From assembly GCF_900104665.1 (NCBI RefSeq), contig NZ_LT629969.1, forward strand, positions 715,716-779,715: a stretch of 64,000 nucleotides of DNA, given 5' to 3'. Shown piece by piece: positions 59,015 through 64,000 of this stretch (the stretch's first letter is position 1; every line of letters starts with the position of its first letter). The notes under the pieces are model-generated. The model was not told the DNA's origin. It saw nothing but the letters and a program-made list of their open reading frames with translations, and made no database searches. A program made the position numbers and the translations under genes. The stretch is from Traorella massiliensis. GTDB taxonomy: Bacteria; Bacillota_I; Bacilli_A; Erysipelotrichales; Erysipelotrichaceae.

Positions 59015-59488
59015 TCATGCGTTTAGGTATTTCTTCATCTCAGCCTTTATCTTTTCTCTGGCGGCGGTTACAGCACGACCTACGGATTGTTGGCTGCAAT
59101 GCTCGATTTTCCCTATCTCCTTATAAGTCATCTCATACTCATAATGGAGCAGAAAACGCCGCCTTTGCATTTCTGGCAGATTTCTGATAATTTTCTGGAG
59201 CAGTTCTGCCCGTTCTTCCTCAAGAATGACCTCCTCAATGCTTTTAGGCTGTCTTACCGCCCGCCAGTTCAAAGTCTCCTCCATAATTTCCGAAAACTCT
59301 CTGTGACGGTAATCCCATCCCTCAATTTTTCGTTCATCAAGTTCCAGTCTCCGAAACGCCATGTAGAAGTCATACGATACGCACAACTTTTGGATTTTTC
59401 CCTGCCCGTCACGAAAACTGATATGATAGCTTGTTCCTTCCTCTGTCACTACCTCCCGAAGCCAGTATGACCGTTTAGGTATCGCCAT
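59015..59488 (-). CDS. Sigma-70 region 4-like protein of the element
   Basis: A 157-residue protein with a C-terminal sigma region 4 helix-turn-helix (EMTYKEIGKIEHCSQQSVGRAVTAAREKI) preceded by LPEMQRRRFLLHYEY. The N-terminal half (SYWLREVVTEEGTSYHISF) is element-specific. Such proteins regulate transfer or excision genes in clostridial elements. RBS GGAGGACA. Last gene before the left terminator. Confidence 0.8.
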   Translation of the reverse strand: MAIPKRSYWLREVVTEEGTSYHISFRDGQGKIQKLCVSYDFYMAFRRLELDERKIEGWDYRHREFSEIMEETLNWRAVRQPKSIEEVILEEERAELLQKIIRNLPEMQRRRFLLHYEYEMTYKEIGKIEHCSQQSVGRAVTAAREKIKAEMKKYLNA

Positions 59489-59504
59489 TGCCTTGTCCTC
59501 CTGC

Positions 59505-59539
59505 TAAAAAATGGGTGAGAGGGGTTGTCCTCTCACCCA
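59505..59539 (-). terminator. Terminator between the two sigma-like genes
   Basis: TGGGTGAGAGG and CCTCTCACCCA pair perfectly with a 6-base loop and a T-run (minus strand). Confidence 0.85.
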
Positions 59540-59571
59540 GTAGCCCGCAGGAAACAGCAGGGCTTTAGATA

Positions 59572-59997
59572 CTATAAGAGTTTTCTCAGCTTTTTCCGAA
59601 GATGGTCTAACCTTGCATAGACAGCACCCGCCGATAAATCAACCATCGGAGCAATCTCCTTTAGGGAATATCCCTGCATTTTCAGCAGGACAATTTGCAG
59701 GGTACGCTTGTCCACCGTAAGCAATGCACGATACAGTTTTTCGTCCTCGATTTCATTCAGCATATCCCAGACTGTGTTGACCTCCATAGGCGGCTCCTGC
59801 ATGGCAGTTTCCGCTATGTATTCCCCAACATCATTCAGGCGTGTGTAAAACCGTCTGTCGGAATTAAATTCTTCTCTGTCAAAAGTGCGGATTTCCTCAA
59901 TCGTTTCTTCATCAACGCCGCACTCCCGTAAAATCTTTTCTTCTTTCTCTTTCCAGAGCCGCCATCTGCGCTCTGCCTTTCCGTGGTTGTATGCCAC
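59572..59997 (-). CDS. Sigma-factor-like helix-turn-helix protein
   Basis: A 141-residue protein: a charged N-terminal part (WRLWKEKEEKILRECGVDEETIEEI) and a C-terminal region 4-like helix-turn-helix (QGYSLKEIAPMVDLSAGAVYARLDHL). GTG start with GGAGGT 8 bases ahead. The site is partly inside an inverted repeat (60010-60040). Role probably regulatory, as with similar proteins in Tn916-like elements. Confidence 0.75.
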   Translation of the reverse strand: MAYNHGKAERRWRLWKEKEEKILRECGVDEETIEEIRTFDREEFNSDRRFYTRLNDVGEYIAETAMQEPPMEVNTVWDMLNEIEDEKLYRALLTVDKRTLQIVLLKMQGYSLKEIAPMVDLSAGAVYARLDHLRKKLRKLL

Positions 59998-60009
59998 TGT
60001 TCTTTACCT

Positions 60010-60040
60010 CCAATCTGAATTTTTTGAAAATCCAGATTGG
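60010..60040 (-). repeat. Inverted repeat overlapping a ribosome binding site
   Basis: CCAATCTGAATTTT and AAAATCCAGATTGG match at 13 of 14 positions. On the minus strand the repeat ends in GATTGG, where the GG begins the GGAGGT site of the gene starting at 59997. Confidence 0.75.
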
Positions 60041-60101
60041 CAGGCGGGGAACGACACCCAACACCGAAAACAGGCTTGTCCTGTGTCCTGACAAAAAACG
60101 A

Positions 60102-60140
60102 CAAAAGAAAAACCGCAAAGGCTGTCAGACCATTGCGGTT
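60102..60140 (-). terminator. Terminator/attenuator in the structured block
   Basis: Minus strand AACCGCAA, 14-base loop, TTGCGGTT, TTTCTTTT. Confidence 0.7.
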
Positions 60141-60159
60141 ATCAGAAGTAAAAGCTCTT

Positions 60160-60204
60160 TTATGTAGATATTTGTCCTCTGCTTTTAGCGCATAAAAGAG
60201 CCAT
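60160..60204 (-). CDS. 14-codon leader-like ORF
   Basis: ATG GCT CTT TTA TGC.. reads MALLCAKSRGQIST and stops just before the terminator. Its first and last codons fall into the inverted repeat GCTCTTTTATG/CATAAAAGAGC, as in attenuator leader peptides. The ribosome site is weak, and no resistance gene follows. Confidence 0.35.
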   Translation of the reverse strand: MALLCAKSRGQIST

Positions 60205-60305
60205 ATCAGAACAAGGATTTTTTTAACAGATTATCCTCGTTTCTGTCTGGCAATATGTAGAACGCCGCACGGATCAGCGGCAGAATAGAAAGTGAAAAAA
60301 GACGC

Positions 60306-60342
60306 AAAAAATCCCTCCAAACTCAAAACGGGTTTAGAGGGA
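60306..60342 (-). terminator. Terminator in the structured block
   Basis: Minus strand TCCCTCTAAAC and GTTTGGAGGGA pair over 11 positions (one T-G), then six T. Confidence 0.75.
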
Positions 60343-60421
60343 GCGTTAGGGCATAACAATACAGTCCGTCAAAACTCCGTTTTTTTATATGGCGGACTGA
60401 TTAGCACTATCCGAAAAAGAA

Positions 60422-60464
60422 AGAGCCGATGATCCGTGAGGTAACTCACAAGTTCATCGGCTCT
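60422..60464 (-). terminator. Hairpin over the KTR gene stop
   Basis: AGAGCCGATGA and TCATCGGCTCT with an inner GTGAG/CTCAC stem; minus-strand tail TTTCTTTTTC. It covers the stop codon. Confidence 0.75.
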
Positions 60465-60645
60465 GCGTCTGTGCGTCTGGCTCTTTGATAATTATCATTT
60501 TTTGATTCTGTATATCAATTAGTGTTTCTTGTTTGCATTTTGGGCAGTACAACGGAAAATTTTTTAATATCGTGTCAAAGCATATTTGTATTCGGGTTTT
60601 ATTACCACAAACAGGGCATAAAAGCCATTTCCTATCGTTCGTAAC
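60454..60645 (-). pseudogene. Cysteine-rich KTR protein with damaged start
   Basis: A 63-residue frame of the cysteine-rich KTR family, common in Tn916-like elements: WLLCPVCGNKTRIQI, FPLYCPKCKQETLI and the end EPDAQTQSR. Zinc-ribbon-like cysteine pairs are intact. The frame has no ATG, GTG or TTG start: it opens with GTT ACG AAC GAT after a stop. An ATG 2 bases upstream (60647) is out of frame; removing TT would give MTNDRKW, the expected beginning. So either the start is broken or a rare start codon is used. Confidence 0.65.
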
Positions 60646-60660
60646 ATCACCGCCTTTGAT

Positions 60661-61002
60661 TTATTGATTAGTTGTGGACGATTTTTTCTTACAAATTGTG
60701 CTTGCTAAAATTTCCACAATTACTATTGTTCCGAGTATGCCCCACGGGATTATCCATGAAAGATTAGTGGGCATTTCAAAACGATAAAATGTCGCTATTC
60801 CAAGCATTATAGCTAATACCCCCATACCACTGCCCACAACTCTGCATAATCTTTTCTCATCATATCTTTGCTTTTTCTCTTTACTCGATGTATTGTAACC
60901 AGCGATTAAACAACTGCCTTTTCCAGCAAGTAAAAGTAGAGAAAATACAGCAAGCATAATAACAACAGCCCAGCATAACAATATTGGTGCATTCATTTTC
61001 AT
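60661..61002 (-). CDS. DUF3784 membrane protein
   Basis: A 113-residue membrane protein with three hydrophobic segments and the DUF3784 core LAGKGSCLIAGYNTSSKEKK. Short spacing to its neighbours (6 bases upstream gene, 15 bases to the KTR start) makes one transcript. Function unknown; common in element regulators' operons. Confidence 0.75.
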   Translation of the reverse strand: MKMNAPILLCWAVVIMLAVFSLLLLAGKGSCLIAGYNTSSKEKKQRYDEKRLCRVVGSGMGVLAIMLGIATFYRFEMPTNLSWIIPWGILGTIVIVEILASTICKKKSSTTNQ

Positions 61003-61008
61003 AACCTC

Positions 61009-61452
61009 CTATTCATCGTTCTCATGCTTGGCGTTATACTGTTTTTTTAGCTTATACACAACAAAAACAGATATAAACATTAACCCATAAATAATTCCCA
61101 AAGCGGTTTCTGTAATTTTACCATCGACAACTATACCAGACTTTCCAACTATCAAATCGTAAATACAAGCTATGAGAGCCACAAAACCAAACAATCCCAA
61201 AAAATATATTAAATGTTTCTGCTTATTTTCTGTTAACGGATATATGTCATATAAAATAAATTCGATACTGCATAGAACAATGGTAAATAGAATAATTGTT
61301 AATTCAGCCCATTTCCCCGATGCCCATTCTATTCCTTGCGAATATAATAGTGTATTAAGTAGTAGTAAGCCTATAAGGCAAAACATACCATGTTTAAATA
61401 TATTTCCTCTTTTTAATAATTGAAGTTCATCTAATTTCTTTATTTTTCTCAC
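61009..61452 (-). CDS. Four-helix membrane protein (DUF6773-like)
   Basis: A 147-residue membrane protein with about four hydrophobic segments and an N-terminal KIKKLDELQLLKRGNIFKHG motif that resembles DUF6773 proteins found beside small Xre regulators. It lies 3 bases after the Xre gene. Function unknown. Confidence 0.6.
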   Translation of the reverse strand: MRKIKKLDELQLLKRGNIFKHGMFCLIGLLLLNTLLYSQGIEWASGKWAELTIILFTIVLCSIEFILYDIYPLTENKQKHLIYFLGLFGFVALIACIYDLIVGKSGIVVDGKITETALGIIYGLMFISVFVVYKLKKQYNAKHENDE

Positions 61453-61455
61453 AAT

Positions 61456-61653
61456 CTATTCCTCCCAAAATAACTCGTCTAATGTTTTTCCTAACACCTT
61501 ACATATCTCTATACAGAGTTTTACAGACGGATAGTAGTCACCTTTTTCAATAGCATTCATAGTTTGACGGCTAACACCAATAGCCTCAGCTAAATCTTTT
61601 TGAGTCATATCCCGTGCAGCCCGTGCAGCCTTAAGTTTCAAATTTTTAGCCAT
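61456..61653 (-). CDS. Xre-family regulator
   Basis: A 65-residue single helix-turn-helix regulator (MTQKDLAEAIGVSRQTMNAIEKGDYYPSV), of the type paired with membrane proteins in Firmicutes. The start is ATG 61653 (MAKNLKLK) with AGGAT a few bases before; the longer frame to 61695 is not needed. It probably controls its own operon through the inverted repeat at 61732-61755. Confidence 0.88.
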   Translation of the reverse strand: MAKNLKLKAARAARDMTQKDLAEAIGVSRQTMNAIEKGDYYPSVKLCIEICKVLGKTLDELFWEE

Positions 61654-61731
61654 AATACTTATCCTACTTTCATAAGTGCATATCCCACTCCTCATTCTAC
61701 TTCATAATTAAGGTTAGCATAAATCGCTCCG

Positions 61732-61755
61732 AAAAGTCAAGTAACTTTGACTTTT
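61732..61755 (-). promoter_or_regulatory. Inverted repeat over the -35 region of the Xre operon
   Basis: AAAAGTCAA and TTGACTTTT, 9-base arms with loop GTAACT. On the minus strand one arm supplies TTGACT, and an extended -10 (TGCTAACCT) follows at 18 bases, so a bound regulator would block the -35 box. Confidence 0.65.
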
Positions 61756-61784
61756 ATTCAAAATATATTTACATTCAATCTCGC

Positions 61785-62165
61785 TTATCTCAATGAAAAA
61801 ATAATTTCCCTCTCCACAATCTCCCTCGCACACGCCCGTATGTTATTCATTCTCTGCACCCATTCTAAGGCGTTTTCCGCCTTTAGCTGCTCTGTGATAC
61901 CCTGCGCCCGTTTCATCTGCTCCGTGAGCCTTTCCATGCGCTCCTGCGCCTGTCTGTCGATGTCGGCAAGGTAAGCGTTCAGCCTGCCGCTTGTGAGCAG
62001 GGTTATGTGGGTGGCTCTGCGGTATTCTTTCAGATACCGCAAGTGCCGCTGCCCCCATACGCCTATGGGCTGTTCTTTTTCGTCTGGCACGGTAAGGCAG
62101 GGGAGAAGATAATCCCCCTGCTGTTCATAAGTGCCGCCCAACTGTTCAAAGATTGATTTCGTCAT
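61785..62165 (-). CDS. tnpV: Transposon-encoded protein TnpV
   Basis: A 126-residue TnpV of Tn4451-like elements: SIFEQLGGTYEQQGDYLLPCL, QPIGVWGQRHLRYLKEYRRA, YLADIDRQAQERMERL and the helical end WVQRMNNIRACAREIVEREI. ATG 62165 has GGAGGG 7 bases ahead; the ATG at 62180 overlaps the stop of the upstream small gene. In Tn4451 TnpV accompanies the TnpX recombinase. Confidence 0.88.
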   Translation of the reverse strand: MTKSIFEQLGGTYEQQGDYLLPCLTVPDEKEQPIGVWGQRHLRYLKEYRRATHITLLTSGRLNAYLADIDRQAQERMERLTEQMKRAQGITEQLKAENALEWVQRMNNIRACAREIVEREIIFSLR

Positions 62166-62179
62166 TGTCATTCCCTCCA

Positions 62180-62347
62180 TTACCGTTTTTTTATCTTTTT
62201 CGTCTTTGCGTACATGACCTTTATCAGCAGCTCGTCCACGCAGTCCGTATATCTGCCCGCCGCAAGTAACTTGTTGCGGAAGTCAATCAAAGCGTGGAAT
62301 ACAAGCTGCCTTTCTTCCTCGCTAAGATACAAGTGATATTTTCCCAT
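62180..62347 (-). CDS. Small 55-residue element protein
   Basis: MGKYHLYLSEEERQLV.. ends KIKKR. Helical and charged, with an SEEERQLVFHALIDFRNKLL pattern common for small proteins between recombinase and tnpV in clostridial elements. It overlaps the recombinase end by 26 bases with GGAAAGG before its ATG, and its stop abuts TnpV. No function known. Confidence 0.7.
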   Translation of the reverse strand: MGKYHLYLSEEERQLVFHALIDFRNKLLAAGRYTDCVDELLIKVMYAKTKKIKKR

Positions 62348-64000
62348 AGCCTTTCCTTTCTTTGAGAGGGCAGGCGTTTTTCCTGCAAGGGTGTTTCAGC
62401 ACCTTTGCGGAAAATACCCGTTCCCCTATGTAGCCGCCGAAGCGGTAACAGATTTTAATCATCTGTTCTGCCCCGGCATTGGTTTCCGTGCGGTCATAGA
62501 CCTCAATCCTCTCCACAAGGAGATTGAGGTTTTCAGCAGTCAATTCCTGTATCCCCACATACTGCGCCATCAGTTCCGCCCACCTGACAGCGTTCTGCTG
62601 ATTGTCCTTAACCTCCTGCATAGCGGTTTCTAAAGCCTGTATCTGCCCTAAAAGCTGTTCCTGCTCGGTCTGGTACTTATCCATCAGACGGTTAAAATTC
62701 TCATGGGAGATACGCCCCGATACACTGTCCTCATACAGACGATCAAACAATCTCGTCACTTCCTCATACCGTTTCTTTGCCGCTTTCAGTCTGTCGGCGT
62801 TGTTTTTCCCCTTGCTCCCGTCCGCTTTGGCGTTCATCTTCACTGCCAGAGCCACCGCTTTCTCCCTGTCCTCATAGGCAAGACGAGCGTGGTACTGAAT
62901 ATCCGCAAGCACCGCCTTGTATAAATCCTCATAGAAAATACGGTGGTCTGTGCAGGCTTTGGTGTCGTGGGCGTAAGTGGTACAGATATAAATACGGTGT
63001 TTTTCCCTGCCCCAAAAGCGTAATCCTAACGCCTTTCCGCAGGTGCCGCACTTCACAAGCCCCGCAAAGGGAGATACAAAGTTATCGGCGGTATCCCGCC
63101 TGCGGCTCAAAATCTTCTCGTTTGCCCCGTCAAAAACCTCCTGCGTCACAAGCGGCTCATGGGTGTTCTCCACGGTAATCCAGTCCTCTTTTGGTACTTT
63201 CTTTGAGGCGTTGACCTTGAAGATACTCTCGGCCTTGCACATCACGCAATGCCCCAGATAGAGGGGATTGGAGATGATATTGCGTATGACAGTGTGCGAC
63301 CACTCATACTTGTTCTCTGGATTTTCAAACCGCTTGGAGTAGTCCTTTTCGCCTCTGCTGTGCAGCCACCATGACGGACAGGGTACTTGTTCCTTGCGGA
63401 ACACGGTAGCGATTTTATGCACTCCCATTCCTGCGTTGGCAAGTTCAAATATCCGTTTCACAATCCACGCTGTTTCCTCGTCCACGATCAGCTTGTTGTG
63501 GTTATCGGGGGATTTGCGGTAGCCAATCGGGTTAAAGGAAGAACGGTACAGCCCCGCTTTTGCCCTCGCACGGATAGAGGAACGGATTTTGCGGGAATTA
63601 TCCCGGCTGTAAAACTCGTTCATCACATTTTTCAGAGCCGCTATATCGTTGTTCTTGTTGGCGGTGTCCACACCGTCATTGACTGCGATATACCGTACAT
63701 TCTTCATTGGGAAGTAAATCTCCGTGAAGTGTCCGACCTTCAGATGGTCACGCCCCAGACGGGATAAGTCTTTCGTAATGACCACATCAATCTTGCCCGC
63801 CTCGATGTCATCAAGCATACGGTTAAAGCTCGGACGGTCGAAATTCAAGCCGCTATACCCATCATCCACATAGATTTCCACCACCAGAAAGCCATGCTCC
63901 TTTGCGTACTGCGTCAGCATGGCTTTCTGCGTTTTGATACTCTCGCTGTCGCCCTGCAGCATATCGTCCTTTGATAAGCGGCAGTACAGAGCCGCCCTTA
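62322..64000 (-). CDS. Large serine recombinase (TnpX-like), 5' end outside window
   Basis: The frame stays open to the window edge (RAALYCRLSKDD before the ATG at 63962), so the start lies further right. It has the catalytic-domain end (YCRLS.. with DDGYSGLNFDRPSFNRMLDDI and ITKDLSRLGRDHL), the recombinase domain (GYRKSPDNHNKLIVDEE, SNPLYLGHCVMCKAE), the zinc ribbon (VKCGTCGKALGL.. CTTYAHDTKACTDHRI) and a coiled coil (about residues 400-460). It moves the element by site-specific recombination. Confidence 0.95.
   Translation of the reverse strand, partial: RAALYCRLSKDDMLQGDSESIKTQKAMLTQYAKEHGFLVVEIYVDDGYSGLNFDRPSFNRMLDDIEAGKIDVVITKDLSRLGRDHLKVGHFTEIYFPMKNVRYIAVNDGVDTANKNNDIAALKNVMNEFYSRDNSRKIRSSIRARAKAGLYRSSFNPIGYRKSPDNHNKLIVDEETAWIVKRIFELANAGMGVHKIATVFRKEQVPCPSWWLHSRGEKDYSKRFENPENKYEWSHTVIRNIISNPLYLGHCVMCKAESIFKVNASKKVPKEDWITVENTHEPLVTQEVFDGANEKILSRRRDTADNFVSPFAGLVKCGTCGKALGLRFWGREKHRIYICTTYAHDTKACTDHRIFYEDLYKAVLADIQYHARLAYEDREKAVALAVKMNAKADGSKGKNNADRLKAAKKRYEEVTRLFDRLYEDSVSGRISHENFNRLMDKYQTEQEQLLGQIQALETAMQEVKDNQQNAVRWAELMAQYVGIQELTAENLNLLVERIEVYDRTETNAGAEQMIKICYRFGGYIGERVFSAKVLKHPCRKNACPLKERKGYGKISLVS

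Larger units (their letters stand above)
59998..60453 (-). other. Structured non-coding block upstream of the sigma-like gene
   Basis: 455 bases without a convincing gene. On the minus strand, in order of transcription: an inverted repeat CAGTCCG/CGGACTG (60362-60399), a perfect 11-pair terminator (60306-60342), a 14-codon leader-like ORF (60160-60204), an inverted repeat GCTCTTTTATG/CATAAAAGAGC, a terminator AACCGCAA/TTGCGGTT with T-run (60102-60140), and the inverted repeat at 60010-60040 reaching the next ribosome site. The arrangement suggests attenuation; possibly the former upstream region of a lost resistance gene. Confidence 0.55.
58968..64000 (-). mobile_element. Integrative/mobilisable element, right part beyond the window
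   Basis: From about 58.97 kb the coding becomes GC-richer with different codon use and every gene is on the minus strand: two sigma-like proteins, a structured non-coding block, KTR protein, two membrane proteins, Xre regulator, TnpV, a 55-residue protein and a large serine recombinase. This set is typical of Clostridia Tn4451/Tn916-like elements. No conjugation (relaxase, type IV) genes are in the visible part. Exact attachment sites were not found; the left edge is approximate. Confidence 0.75.

Noticed and set aside
62391-63767. Several plus-strand frames opposite the large serine recombinase
   Set aside because: Caused by the higher GC of the element; no ribosome sites or known domains, and the minus-strand protein is certain.

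Overview
The window comes from a low-GC, endospore-forming Bacillota chromosome. I infer the Erysipelotrichia (Coprobacillus/Faecalibacillus-like gut bacteria) from the AT-rich coding style, the spore genes (cotJABC, spoIIGA-sigE-sigG, spoIVFA-spoIVFB), the minCD-spoIVF arrangement and the gut-type mobile element at the right end. The family placement is an inference; no rRNA is present to confirm it.

Layout. 1-5.3 kb: the end of an M20 amidohydrolase, then a MarR regulator with a two-subunit ABC exporter behind a promoter whose -10 box is covered by a perfect inverted repeat. 5.4-7.05 kb: the spore coat operon cotJABC, where CotJB carries an unusual Asp/Cys/His/Arg-rich N-terminal extension. 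7.2-10.05 kb: a large sortase-type surface protein followed at once by a resolvase-like protein that lacks the catalytic domain. 10.1-12.7 kb: spoIIGA-sigE, sigG behind a sigma-F/G-type promoter, and a YlmC/YmxH-like gene. 12.9-17.6 kb: sepF, ylmH, divIVA and a T-box-controlled ileS. 17.6-26.4 kb: a predicted glycosidase, an LtaS-like membrane enzyme, rlmN and the conserved prpC-prkC-rsgA-rpe string. 26.5-41.1 kb: housekeeping genes (rqcH, gmk, priA, rsmB, azlCD, an rRNA methyltransferase, a pyridoxal kinase-like gene, a NUDIX protein, rimO) with an aldo/keto reductase-HAD-DUF6440 cluster on the minus strand.

41.2-46 kb is a more accessory stretch: a small serine recombinase, tRNA-Lys, a penicillin-binding-type serine hydrolase, a Cu/Zn-type superoxide dismutase-like protein, a lipoprotein, tRNA-Ser, gnd and a 57-residue hydrophobic peptide. 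46-53.8 kb: a SPOR-like membrane protein, radC (apparently with an ATT start), mreCD, minCD, spoIVFA/B, a metal-binding-type lipoprotein without the usual His ligands, an FAD-dependent oxidoreductase and mscL. 53.8-57 kb: a PdaA-like deacetylase, aminopeptidase P and tRNA-Leu.

Downstream of tRNA-Leu the sequence becomes an island. It holds a SHOCT fragment, a small-protein/GNAT acetyltransferase pair that looks like a toxin-antitoxin locus (the acetyltransferase is split by an A8 frameshift and a 21-bp near-palindrome lies in front), an orphan membrane protein, and from about 58.97 kb a GC-richer mobile element on the minus strand. The element has a large serine recombinase (continuing past the window), a 55-residue protein, TnpV, an Xre regulator, two small membrane proteins, a KTR protein with a damaged start, a structured non-coding block, and two sigma-factor-like proteins. 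No CRISPR array or rRNA operon was seen.
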